From Bacillota bacterium (GTDB lineage Bacteria > Bacillota > UBA4882 > UBA8346), in NCBI GenBank assembly GCA_012728785.1, contig JAAYEK010000185.1, forward strand, positions 1 through 32,614: 32,614 nt of DNA, in the 5' to 3' direction. Positions 23,329 to 31,443 of the stretch are shown here, piece by piece (position 1 is the stretch's first letter; every line of letters begins with the position of its first letter). The notes below the pieces were generated by a model, which saw only the letters and a program-made list of their open reading frames with translations, ran no database searches and was not told where the DNA came from. The translations under genes were made by a program, and so were the position numbers.

Positions 23329-24387
23329 TTATTTAATCGAACTTCCTTGCTGATCGGAAACAATAATTTTACCTGATTGCAGTTCCGCTAAAACCTGAGC
23401 CACCTTGTTTTGGACTTCCTTACTGAGGTTGGGGTTGTTCTCAGGAATGCCAATCCCCTTTGATTTAGCGTCAAAAACAAGAGTCTGACCACCGGGGAAT
23501 TTACCTTCCTTTAGAGCTTTCACCATTGCATAAGCCCCTTGGTCGACACGTTTCACCGCTGAGGTTAAGACAACGGATTTTTCCCCTTCATAGATTCCGT
23601 CCCAGTACTGGTCGCGGTCAACTCCAACAATCCACACCTTTTGACCGACTTTTGCCCGTGCCCTGGCTTCATTAATACAACCGATTCCGACACCTCCGGC
23701 TGCGCAAAAGATTGCCTTTACACCCCGGTCAAACATTTGGGCTGCCAGTTGTTGCCCGGCGGCGACATCGGTATATGTGCCAATATATACCACATTATCC
23801 GGTTTAATTATGATCTTAGTTGTAAAGTTATCATTTGCATATATAATGCCTTGTTGAAAACCCCAATTAAACCTTTGTACTTCCGGAACAGCCATTCCAC
23901 CGATAAAGCCGACTTCTCCATCCTTCAATTGGATTGAGGCGGCTACCCCTGCCAGAAAACCAGCTTCATGTTCGGCGAAGATCACAGCTACCGTATTCTT
24001 AGTAATGAGTGGCTTAAAATCACCAGCATGTGGTTTTCCATCGATTTGAACGAATTTCGTACCCGGATATTTTTGTTGTGCCTGGTAAACCGCTGTCTGC
24101 ATTTTAAAACCAGGACAAAAGATCATCTTAAACCCGGCATCGTGAAGATTACTGATCTCTTTGAGATAGTCCGCTTCGGTATTACCGTTTGTTTTTATAT
24201 ATGTTACGTCCAACTTAAACTCTGCCCCAGCCTTCTGTATCCCTTCCCATGTCCCTTGATTAAATGACTTATCATCAATTGATCCGGCTCTTACCATGCC
24301 AACTTTTATAATACCAGCATCACTCCAACAAATTGTTATACAAAACAATAATAGAATTAAGCCGATAAAAAATCTCTTTTTAAACAT
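23329..24387 (-). CDS. BMP family nucleoside-binding protein (copy 1)
   Basis: A 352-residue extracytoplasmic binding protein of the BMP/PnrA (Med) family, which binds purine nucleosides for ABC transporters. A Sec signal covers residues 1 to about 24, then KVGMVRAGSIDDKSFNQGTWEG, FCPGFKMQTAVYQAQQKYPGTKFVQIDG, FAEHEAGFLAGVAA, EVGFIGGMAVPEVQRFNWGFQQG, FCAAGGVGIG and VGVDRDQYW. There is a Cys near the cleavage site but no proper lipobox, unlike most Firmicute members. The ATG at 24387 has AAGGGGG upstream; an in-frame start 14 codons earlier lacks support. It is a close paralogue of the gene at 25221-26285. No permease or ATPase genes lie nearby. Confidence 0.92.
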   Translation of the reverse strand: MFKKRFFIGLILLLFCITICWSDAGIIKVGMVRAGSIDDKSFNQGTWEGIQKAGAEFKLDVTYIKTNGNTEADYLKEISNLHDAGFKMIFCPGFKMQTAVYQAQQKYPGTKFVQIDGKPHAGDFKPLITKNTVAVIFAEHEAGFLAGVAASIQLKDGEVGFIGGMAVPEVQRFNWGFQQGIIYANDNFTTKIIIKPDNVVYIGTYTDVAAGQQLAAQMFDRGVKAIFCAAGGVGIGCINEARARAKVGQKVWIVGVDRDQYWDGIYEGEKSVVLTSAVKRVDQGAYAMVKALKEGKFPGGQTLVFDAKSKGIGIPENNPNLSKEVQNKVAQVLAELQSGKIIVSDQQGSSIK

Positions 24388-24464
24388 GGCAATACCCCCT
24401 TCTTTAGTTTTAACCAGTATTCCGCTCAAAATGTGCTACCGGTTGATTATCCTTCCACTAAAGA

Positions 24465-25160
24465 CTATAGAAACCGGCTTTTCTCCACTTCAATTGCTAA
24501 CTTTCTCAGGTCTTTGATAATAATCGAATCAGTATTTTCATCAATAATATTACTTTTTTTTAAATACTGTAAAATACGGTTGATACTTCTTATAGTTACA
24601 GCAAATCTTTCGCTCAGCTTTTCCTTGTTGAGTTTGATTTCAATACTATCGGCTTTATTTTCAATCTGTTTACAACAAGACAACAAATGGTCACACACCC
24701 TCATTTTTAAAGGGTATAAAGAGTTTTCCAGAGTTTTCTGCGCACAGTAACAAGACCTGTTATTCGAATATTTTATAATGTATAAACTGATATCCCTATC
24801 TAATTCCAGCCATTTCATAAAGTAGTCCCGCTTTATTTGTAGTAATTTGATTTTGGTTATGGATTCCACAAAGTTGAGTAAGGGTTTTTCTTCAAAAAGC
24901 TCCATTTCCCCAATAAAGTCACCGCTCTCCAAAATCCTAGGTGAATATTTCTTGCCATTCTCAGCTATAGCATAAATGTCGACGCAACCTTCAACAATAA
25001 TGCTTAAAAGATCACATTTTTCACCTTGGTTATAGATGATGGCTCCTACTGGGTATTCTTTTAGTTCCCAGTGCTTTAGGATTTCAGCAGGACAATTTTT
25101 AAAAAGTTCATTAAGCTCTTGGCTTTGCTCAAAAATAATTCTTATGCTTTCCCTTTCCAT
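24465..25160 (-). CDS. Crp/Fnr family regulator (copy 1)
   Basis: A 231-residue regulator. Residues about 15-130 form a cyclic-nucleotide-binding-like beta-roll (AIIYNQGEKCDLLSIIVEGCVDIYAIAENGKKY, GDFIGEMELFEEKPLL). A long dimer helix and a winged helix domain follow (LNKEKLSERFAVTIRSINRILQYLKKSNIID). The phosphate-binding Arg of true cAMP binders is not evident after GEMELFEE, so the ligand is unknown. Several Cys occur (CPAE, CYC, CC) but not in the Fnr cluster pattern at the N-terminus. It lies between the two BMP genes, 60 bp after one and 77 bp before the other. It is a paralogue of the gene at 27178-27873. Confidence 0.88.
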   Translation of the reverse strand: MERESIRIIFEQSQELNELFKNCPAEILKHWELKEYPVGAIIYNQGEKCDLLSIIVEGCVDIYAIAENGKKYSPRILESGDFIGEMELFEEKPLLNFVESITKIKLLQIKRDYFMKWLELDRDISLYIIKYSNNRSCYCAQKTLENSLYPLKMRVCDHLLSCCKQIENKADSIEIKLNKEKLSERFAVTIRSINRILQYLKKSNIIDENTDSIIIKDLRKLAIEVEKSRFL

Positions 25161-25220
25161 AATTCTCCTCTATTAATTTACTAACATTCTCAAAGGTGTT
25201 TCGAACCCCTGAATAAATAA

Positions 25221-26285
25221 TTACTTTATCAAATCTCCTTGCTGATCGGAAACAACAATTTTTCCCGATTGTAATCCTGCCAAAACCTTAGCCAATTTGT
25301 CTTGAACTTCCTTACTAAGGTTTGGGTTGTTTTCGGGAATGCCTATCCCGTTAGTCTTTGCATCAAAAGTCATTGTTTGACCTCCAGGAAATTTTCCCTC
25401 CCTGGTAGCCTTGACCATTGCATAAGCCGCCTGATCGACCCGTTTCACAGCTGAGGTTAATATAACGGATTTATCCCCTTCATAGATTCCGTCCCAGTAT
25501 TGGTCGCGATCAACTCCTACAACCCACACCTTTTGACCGGTTTTTGCCCGTGTCCTGGCTTCATTAATGCTACCGATCCCAACACCTCCAGCTGCGCAAA
25601 AGATCGACTTTACGCCCCGGTCAAACATTTGTGCAGCCAGTTGCTGACCGGCGGCTACATTATCAAATGTGCCTTGATAAACAACATTATCAGATTTAAT
25701 TAAGACTTTTACGCCTAGATTTTCATTAGCGTATTTCACCCCTTGTTGAAAACCCCAATTGAATCTCTGTACGGACGGGACTGCCATCCCACCGATAAAG
25801 CCGACCTCTCCTTCTTTAATTTGTAACGCAGTGGCGACTCCGGCCATGAAACCGGATTCGTGTTCGGCAAAAATAACCGAAGCGGTGTTCTTACCCACTA
25901 CCGGTTTAAAATCCCCGGAATGAGGTGCGCCGTCGATTAATACAAATTTGGCTGCTGGATATTTCTTTTGAGCGTAAAAAACTGCGGTTTCAAATAAAAA
26001 TCCGGGGCAAAAAATCAATTTATAGTCGGCATCATATAGATTACCGATTTCTTTAAGGAAATCAGCTTCAGTGGAGCCTGCTGGCCTTATGTAAGTGGAT
26101 TCTAGTTTGTATTGCTTACACGCCCGTTGAATTCCTTCCCAAGTGCTTTGATTAAAGGATTTGTCATCAATAGAAGTCGCGTTGGTCACCAATCCGACTT
26201 TCAAGTTGGCTTCACCGCTTACTTGACATGTAATTATTGAGAAAATTACCCCCATCCAAAAACCCAACCTTAACAATTTACTCAT
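25221..26285 (-). CDS. BMP family nucleoside-binding protein (copy 2)
   Basis: A 354-residue BMP/PnrA-type binding protein with the same segments as the copy at 23329-24387: VGLVTNATSIDDKSFNQSTWEG, FCPGFLFETAVFYAQKKYPAAKFVLIDG, FAEHESGFMAGVATALQ and GVDRDQYWDGIYEGDKSV. Identity is high over the mature protein and the C-terminal SGKIVVSDQQG is nearly the same, so this is a tandem duplication. The signal peptide region has diverged more. A Cys near residue 20 is not in a standard lipobox. A 259-bp gap with an Fnr-like dyad separates it from the methyltransferase gene upstream. Confidence 0.92.
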   Translation of the reverse strand: MSKLLRLGFWMGVIFSIITCQVSGEANLKVGLVTNATSIDDKSFNQSTWEGIQRACKQYKLESTYIRPAGSTEADFLKEIGNLYDADYKLIFCPGFLFETAVFYAQKKYPAAKFVLIDGAPHSGDFKPVVGKNTASVIFAEHESGFMAGVATALQIKEGEVGFIGGMAVPSVQRFNWGFQQGVKYANENLGVKVLIKSDNVVYQGTFDNVAAGQQLAAQMFDRGVKSIFCAAGGVGIGSINEARTRAKTGQKVWVVGVDRDQYWDGIYEGDKSVILTSAVKRVDQAAYAMVKATREGKFPGGQTMTFDAKTNGIGIPENNPNLSKEVQDKLAKVLAGLQSGKIVVSDQQGDLIK

Positions 26286-26519
26286 CTACTATCCCTCACC
26301 TTCCATGTTTAATTTTAATAATCCGGTAATAGACTTTTCTGATTAATTTAATCTCTTCAAAAGCTTATCTAATCCTAAGACAACACACCCCCATTCACTC
26401 ACACCTACTAGTTTTCACCTCTTGAATTAATCTTCACAAATCTCAGATCGTTCAATAGTTCTGATGTGCAAACAAACGGGTTTTGATTAATAATTACTTC
26501 TAACGTTTTCCGCCTTAAC

Positions 26520-26533
26520 TTGATATTAATCAT
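26520..26533. promoter_or_regulatory. Fnr-like dyad upstream of BMP copy 2
   Basis: TTGATATTAATCAT matches the Fnr-type consensus TTGAT-N4-ATCAA at nine of ten arm positions. It is about 235 bp upstream of the BMP start and just past the methyltransferase stop; a half-site TTGATTAAT is near 26483. The neighbouring regulators are of the Crp/Fnr family. Confidence 0.35.
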
Positions 26534-26544
26534 AAGGTTATTTG

Positions 26545-27165
26545 TTATTTATTAACTATAATAATAACATCTTGAATAACTTGGCCCAATTTTCCCCGAT
26601 ATTCATGAAAATGTTTAGATATAATCGCATAGCCCAAATTTAACAATTCCTTTTCAATCTTCGCGGGAGAAAAATAATTAAAATACATCTCTTTATCAGA
26701 AAAACTAGCCTTATCAAACCCTGGGGTGCCACCGCTCATAAAACTTAAATATAAATACCCTTTAGCGTTGAGCAAATCATAGGTTTTTCCTAAAAGACCA
26801 ATGGCTTCATCATCATTTAAATGAATCATGCAAAATGAAACAATCACCGCGTCAAATTTCCGTTCCATTTGTAAATGTCTTATATCCCCAATAATAAATT
26901 GTTCCGTGGGAACATTTTGACGCGCTATTTTTAGCATTTTGGGTGATAAATCTACGCCTAGTATTTTGTAACCTTTGTCTTGATTTACTAAAAATTTTAC
27001 AATATTCCCCGGACCACATCCCAAGTCTAAAATAGTCGAACCTTCTTTTAAACAATTGGAAAACTCCCGGACAAATTGCTCGTATATTCCCAAATCCATA
27101 TGTTTTGCAACAAATTCTCCAGCGCAACGGTTATAACCTTCGATTGTTTTAACTGTTTTATCCAT
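26545..27165 (-). CDS. Class I SAM-dependent methyltransferase
   Basis: A 206-residue methyltransferase with a Rossmann-like fold. Motif I is ILDLGCGPGNIVKFL (about residues 42-56), the acidic residue after strand 2 is in ILGVDLSPKML, motif III region is FIIGDIRHL, and motif IV region is FDAVIVSFCMIHL. It resembles UbiE-like or methyltransferase-11/25 proteins of unknown substrate. It starts 12 bp after the Crp/Fnr gene at 27178-27873, so the pair is an operon. It is the only member of the region not duplicated and may have been inserted into one copy of the regulator/BMP unit. Confidence 0.85.
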   Translation of the reverse strand: MDKTVKTIEGYNRCAGEFVAKHMDLGIYEQFVREFSNCLKEGSTILDLGCGPGNIVKFLVNQDKGYKILGVDLSPKMLKIARQNVPTEQFIIGDIRHLQMERKFDAVIVSFCMIHLNDDEAIGLLGKTYDLLNAKGYLYLSFMSGGTPGFDKASFSDKEMYFNYFSPAKIEKELLNLGYAIISKHFHEYRGKLGQVIQDVIIIVNK

Positions 27166-27177
27166 TCATTACCTTTC

Positions 27178-27873
27178 TCAGTCATATCGGCTAGCTTCTT
27201 CTTCTAAGGTTAATAGTTTAAAATCTTTTATGATAATGGAATTTGTTTTAATATCGATTATGTTTTGTGATTTAAGTGATTGTAAAATGCGATTGACACT
27301 TCTAATTGTAACTGCAAATTTCTCGCTTAGTTTCTCCTTATCAAGTTTCAATTCGATATAGCCAGTATTCTTATTCACCAAATGACTCTGGGACAATAAA
27401 TAACTGCACAATCGAGCCTTCAACGAGTAAAGGGCGTCATTTCCTGCTTTCTCCGAAAATAAATAGAATTGATTACATAAATATTTAACCAAATAGGAAC
27501 TGATGTTGTTATCCAATTCCAGCCATTTAAAAAAGTGAGTTTGTTTCAATTGGAGTGTTTTTATATCTGTTAATGCCTCAACTGAACAAATCAAAGGTTT
27601 CTGATCAAAAATCTCAAACTCCCCAATCAATTCTCCTCTTTTAATGATAATCTGCGAATATTTCTTACCATTCTCAGCCATATAGTAAACATCTACATAT
27701 CCGCTGATAATAATATATAAACAGTCAATTACTTCCCCTTGGCGACAAATAATGGTATCGGCTTGATACTCTTTAATCTCCCAATGATTTAAAATCTCAT
27801 AAGGACATCCTCTAAATACCCTATACAACTCGGGATTAGCATCAATAATTTCTTTTAAGGCGTTAAGGTCCAT
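27178..27873 (-). CDS. Crp/Fnr family regulator (copy 2)
   Basis: A 231-residue regulator, the same length as the copy at 24465-25160 and colinear with it. The sensor domain has TIICRQGEVIDCLYIIISGYVDVYYMAENGKKY and GELIGEFEIFDQKPLI; the DNA-binding domain has LDKEKLSEKFAVTIRSVNRILQSLKSQNIID. The recognition helices of the two copies (FAVTIRS-NRILQ) are nearly identical, so both may bind the same site, while the sensor parts differ more. It is first in its transcript, followed by the methyltransferase. The dyad GTTATA-N6-TATAAC lies 30-47 bp upstream of the start. Confidence 0.88.
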   Translation of the reverse strand: MDLNALKEIIDANPELYRVFRGCPYEILNHWEIKEYQADTIICRQGEVIDCLYIIISGYVDVYYMAENGKKYSQIIIKRGELIGEFEIFDQKPLICSVEALTDIKTLQLKQTHFFKWLELDNNISSYLVKYLCNQFYLFSEKAGNDALYSLKARLCSYLLSQSHLVNKNTGYIELKLDKEKLSEKFAVTIRSVNRILQSLKSQNIIDIKTNSIIIKDFKLLTLEEEASRYD

Positions 27874-27902
27874 AGATACTCACCAACCTTAGAGGTTCAT
27901 TA

Positions 27903-27920
27903 GTTATATGATTTTATAAC
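27903..27920. promoter_or_regulatory. Candidate Crp-type operator upstream of the regulator gene
   Basis: GTTATATGATTTTATAAC, two perfect 6-bp arms with a 6-bp centre, the geometry of Crp-fold operators. It overlaps the probable -10 region of the 27873 gene, which suggests autorepression. Confidence 0.45.
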
Positions 27921-28028
27921 AATAACCCAATATGTATATTATATTATTTTCGAGCATTATTTTAATACTCCTCCTAAATATGGAAATAATTTTCGGAAAC
28001 TTTTCTACCCGAAAAACTAATGTCTCGG

Positions 28029-28100
28029 GTCTAAATGTCTAAAGTCTAAAGTTTCAAAACCCCAGATCCAAAAAATATTCAGACTTTCAGACTTTCGACT
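28029..28100. repeat. Inverted clusters of a 7-bp repeat
   Basis: The left part carries GTCTAAA-type heptads (GTCTAAATGTCTAAAGTCTAAAG) in tandem, split here by position: three copies between 28029 and 28051. The right part (28080-28099) carries AGACTTTC heptads, the reverse complement type, in tandem. The centre is AT-rich. Together with the terminator at 28120-28154 this fills the 317-bp gap at 27874-28190. Confidence 0.45.
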
Positions 28101-28119
28101 GCTATCTGAAATTCCAACC

Positions 28120-28154
28120 AAAAAAAGACTGAACAATTTCATTATGTCCAGTCT
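28120..28154 (-). terminator. Terminator after the GHL10 gene
   Basis: On the minus strand AGACTG and CAGTCT form the core stem, extended by partial pairs, followed by TTTTTTT. It lies about 40 bp past the stop of the 28191-29876 gene. Confidence 0.75.
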
Positions 28155-28190
28155 CTTTCGGTAAAAAATATGTGGTTAATTGATTGCGGC

Positions 28191-29876
28191 TTAATTTAAT
28201 TCGATAAAACCTGGGGTAATCTTTTCTAATGCTTGCTGTTCTCCAATAAATACTAATTCGGAAACCCGACCCGGCCGGATCAGCACTTTTTGCATCGTAG
28301 CTCCAATTGAATTATCTTTATCGATAGAAACCCAATACTCTCCAGGCGGTAGCTCAGCCAGACCAAACCAACCGCTGCCGTCGGTATAAACTTCACGAAA
28401 AATTCTTAGATTGCCATCAAGGTTGACTGATTCAACCTTCACCTTTAAATGGTCAACCTTCTCAAGAAGGCCGGTGATCGTACCCATCAAGTACCCTTTA
28501 GTTGGATTGGATTTCCAAGGAAGATCGGGAATCTCCACTGGAGTTGGGAAAATTGGTTGGGTAGCAACATCCGCTTTTAAAACCGGATCCGGATAACTGC
28601 CTTCCTTGGAAAGCAATTTAAATAACCAATTATTCGTGTCCGGTAAAAACGGATGGGGTTGACGCGGTAAGTCCTTGGCTTCTTTCCGATCCTCAAAATC
28701 TTTGTTACTATAAGCATGGCTAGCGCCATAAGAAAACAATGCCACACCAGCCCCATAATTGCCATTGGCTGATGGAGCTTTAGCCCGCCGAATCTGTTCC
28801 AATGACTGCTCAATATATTGGGTAAAAACTCCGGGGCCAATAACGATCTGGCGCCCATATTGGTGGTTTTTTTCCCATTCGATCCATTTATCGTACCAAT
28901 ATTGGTGTCTGGGGTTCCACTCCGAAAAATAATTCATCGGCATTACCTGATCAATAATACCTTCCTCCAACCAACTTCTCCAGTCTTGGAAAACATCGGT
29001 ATAGGCCCGGGATTTTTCCCAATCACAGGTAGTCATCGGCCCATCTCCCCAAGTAATAACGGCCGAAGAAACTTTCAAGCTCGGTTTAAGAGCAATAGCT
29101 TTCAAATAGACCTTCCTTACCAAACCGGCAGTTTGTTCCCGCCGCCAAGCCGCCCATTGCGGATCATCGGGCTCAGGCATGCCGATGGTTCCATACCGGG
29201 CATTATACCTGGCGAGGCTGGTCTGATTATAACCCCACCCCATTCCGGCATATCGGGAATAATCCAAATGGATTCCGTCAATATCGTAATTTTTCACCAC
29301 GTGCAAATGGACATCGATCGTATAGTCTAAAAGGTCCGGGTGACCGGGGTCAAGGTAAAAAGAAGGATTTAGCTGTTTCGACCAGCCTTTGCCTCTCTTG
29401 TTTAAAGTACGGTAATAAGAAACCCAATTATCTCTACCCTCAGCCTCTGGACCATGAAGATTCCAAACATGGTTCGGATCTTGAGGTAACTCGTCCTTTT
29501 TGCAAGCAACCAGAGTATTTAGCCAAGCATGAACTTCTATTTTATTGGCGTGGGCTTTATCAATTATATCTTGCAAAGCATCAAATCCAGGCAGTAAATC
29601 TGGGTCCTCAGTCCGGGGTTCAAGGCTATTGTTATAATAAGCATCGCCTCTCCGGCGCACCTGAACTATTAACGTATTAATATTTGCATCCAAAGAGTCT
29701 TGAATCAATTGATCGACTTGTTCCGGAGTCTTAATCCCGTCACGAAAAGCGTCCACCCATAATGCCCTTACTTCCGGTTTCCCCGTTTCATCAGCATTTA
29801 CTGGAAAAGTCCCTGACCAACAGAAAAATAATAATCCAATCAAAACAAGGTTAATAAATCGCTTCAAAACCCCCAT
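28191..29876 (-). CDS. Secreted GHL10 family glycoside hydrolase-like protein (YngK/DUF187)
   Basis: A 561-residue exported protein of the glycosyl hydrolase-like 10 family (PF02638 type). Residues 1-29 form a Sec signal peptide. The TIM barrel starts at EVRALWVDAFRDGIKTPEQV, with NTLIVQVRRRGDAYYNN, VHAWLNTLVACK, the motif YDIDGIHLDYSRYAG and the VMPMNYFSEWNPRHQYW region. A C-terminal beta-sandwich from about residue 455 (GYLMGTITGLLEKVDHLKVK) looks like a carboxypeptidase-regulatory or CNA-B-like domain. Family members are thought to act on peptidoglycan or related glycans. The ATG at 29876 has GGGGG 7 nt upstream; the TTG one codon earlier is less likely. Confidence 0.9.
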   Translation of the reverse strand: MGVLKRFINLVLIGLLFFCWSGTFPVNADETGKPEVRALWVDAFRDGIKTPEQVDQLIQDSLDANINTLIVQVRRRGDAYYNNSLEPRTEDPDLLPGFDALQDIIDKAHANKIEVHAWLNTLVACKKDELPQDPNHVWNLHGPEAEGRDNWVSYYRTLNKRGKGWSKQLNPSFYLDPGHPDLLDYTIDVHLHVVKNYDIDGIHLDYSRYAGMGWGYNQTSLARYNARYGTIGMPEPDDPQWAAWRREQTAGLVRKVYLKAIALKPSLKVSSAVITWGDGPMTTCDWEKSRAYTDVFQDWRSWLEEGIIDQVMPMNYFSEWNPRHQYWYDKWIEWEKNHQYGRQIVIGPGVFTQYIEQSLEQIRRAKAPSANGNYGAGVALFSYGASHAYSNKDFEDRKEAKDLPRQPHPFLPDTNNWLFKLLSKEGSYPDPVLKADVATQPIFPTPVEIPDLPWKSNPTKGYLMGTITGLLEKVDHLKVKVESVNLDGNLRIFREVYTDGSGWFGLAELPPGEYWVSIDKDNSIGATMQKVLIRPGRVSELVFIGEQQALEKITPGFIELN

Positions 29877-30038
29877 CAATTTTCCCCCATTATCTTGATC
29901 TCTTTTTACATTTATTATAACAAATTATCAAGGCAAATAGATAGCCGAATCAGCATTTCCAAGCATATCTTGAAAGACTACCCAAGATTATAACATTTGC
30001 TTATCAACATCAATCATGGCTTTTTATGATGAAATAAA

Positions 30039-30072
30039 GAAGCTGGCTTAGAAAAAGTTCCAAGTCAGCTTC
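30039..30072 (-). terminator. Terminator after tolC
   Basis: GAAGCTGGCTT pairs with AAGTCAGCTTC (ten pairs, one mismatch) around a 12-nt loop. On the minus strand TTTATTT follows. It lies about 20 bp past the tolC stop. Confidence 0.7.
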
Positions 30073-30093
30073 CTTGCAAAAAAGGCATTCCCT

Positions 30094-31416
30094 TTATTTT
30101 GATGAGTTATCCTTCCCCATCACTAGGTCCAGCTTGGCGTCGGCAGTTAGATAAGAAACTACTCCTTGATAATATCCGGTTAGCACCTGGTCCAAAGCCA
30201 ACTGAGCATCCATAATATCCATGGTGGTCGCCATGCCGTTATCAACCCTGATTTCCGTCATTCGGAGGGCCTCTTTAGCCAATTCGATACTGGCTTGATT
30301 GGCTCGGGTCGTCTCAATGCTTACTGCCAGATTTTGCAAAGACTGTTCGGCTTCTAGGCGAATCATGTCTCGTAGGTTGGCTTCCTGGATCTCGGTTAAT
30401 TCCTCTTCTTTCTTTGCTTGTTCAATTTTGGCGTGAATTTTCCGATCATATAGTTTTCCACCTACGGAAAAAGTGAGTGTCCAGGCGTCATACCAGTCTT
30501 CAAAGGTGACGTCTTCGTTTTTTCCGCCATAGCCGACACTCAATCCGGCATTAGGCTTATAACTGGCTTTCTCCATTGCCGTGATGATTTGATTAATCTT
30601 CGCCTTACCCTGAATTTGCCTGAATTCCGGACGGTCTTGGTCGGCCGCGTTTAAGATTTCCGCCAGAGAAATAGAGACCGAATCCGGCATTTTTAAGCTA
30701 GCTGCCTCATATTGAACCTGGTAAGTTTGGTCTTTGGGATAACCGATGATCGTCGCTAGCTGTAATTTAGCTAGGACCAATTGGTTCTGAGCGCTGATCA
30801 CCTTCGGCTTTAAGGTGTCCCGTTGGACTTTGGCCCGCATCAGATCTAACTTCGAGGCTGTCTCCGCGTTATAACGGATCTGGACCCGGTTAACATGTTG
30901 CTCCAAGTTATGATAAGAAGCCTCTTGGACTTGGACTACCTTTTCGGCCAGCCAAACTTGATAATAGACCTGTTTGACATCATAGATTAACTGCTGTTTC
31001 GCCTTGCGGAGATCTTCCCGGGCTATCTCCAATTGAGTCCGGGTCAATTTTAAATTATTCTGTAACATCCCGCCGGTATACAATGGCAAGGTAGCGTTTA
31101 CTCCGGCGACAAATTGATGGTCCTCATAAGCCATACCCACTTGATATTGGGTTACATCCGACTCATCCCAGGTCGCCTGATAATTTAAAGTCGGCCAAAA
31201 CCCTCCCTTAGCTTCCTTGACAGCTCCTTCAGCGATGGTTACTAGCTTTTCTTTTTCTTGAATCTGTTTATTATTCTGAAATGCCCAATCTAAACATTGC
31301 TCTAAAGTTAATATTGCAGGCTGTTTCGTCGATTGGGGACTATCCGCCGCCAAGGCCCCAACTGGCAAAATCAACATTACCAAAACCAAGAAACCAAGTG
31401 TTTTTTTACGCAACAT
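30094..31416 (-). CDS. tolC: TolC family outer-membrane efflux protein
   Basis: A 440-residue outer-membrane factor that links an inner-membrane pump to the outside through a trimeric beta-barrel and alpha-tunnel. The signal peptide ends near ALAADS. Two repeats of long coiled helices are visible: LTLEQCLDWAFQNNKQIQEKEKLVTIAEGAVKEAKGGFWPTLNYQA in the first, and DRPEFRQIQGKAKINQIITAMEKASYKPNAGLSVGYGG in the second. The closing ASIELAKEALRMTEIRVDNGMATTMDIMDAQLALDQ is typical. It follows the RND pump gene after 27 bp on the same strand, so both belong to one tripartite pump. In a Firmicute it suggests an outer membrane, although a few monoderms also carry homologues. Confidence 0.93.
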   Translation of the reverse strand: MLRKKTLGFLVLVMLILPVGALAADSPQSTKQPAILTLEQCLDWAFQNNKQIQEKEKLVTIAEGAVKEAKGGFWPTLNYQATWDESDVTQYQVGMAYEDHQFVAGVNATLPLYTGGMLQNNLKLTRTQLEIAREDLRKAKQQLIYDVKQVYYQVWLAEKVVQVQEASYHNLEQHVNRVQIRYNAETASKLDLMRAKVQRDTLKPKVISAQNQLVLAKLQLATIIGYPKDQTYQVQYEAASLKMPDSVSISLAEILNAADQDRPEFRQIQGKAKINQIITAMEKASYKPNAGLSVGYGGKNEDVTFEDWYDAWTLTFSVGGKLYDRKIHAKIEQAKKEEELTEIQEANLRDMIRLEAEQSLQNLAVSIETTRANQASIELAKEALRMTEIRVDNGMATTMDIMDAQLALDQVLTGYYQGVVSYLTADAKLDLVMGKDNSSK

Positions 31417-31443
31417 CCTTTAACCTCCAGCTACTCAAATGAC

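Noticed and set aside
28818-29330. 170-codon plus-strand ORF
   Set aside because: It is a shadow opposite the GHL10 gene, without a start signal or recognisable features.
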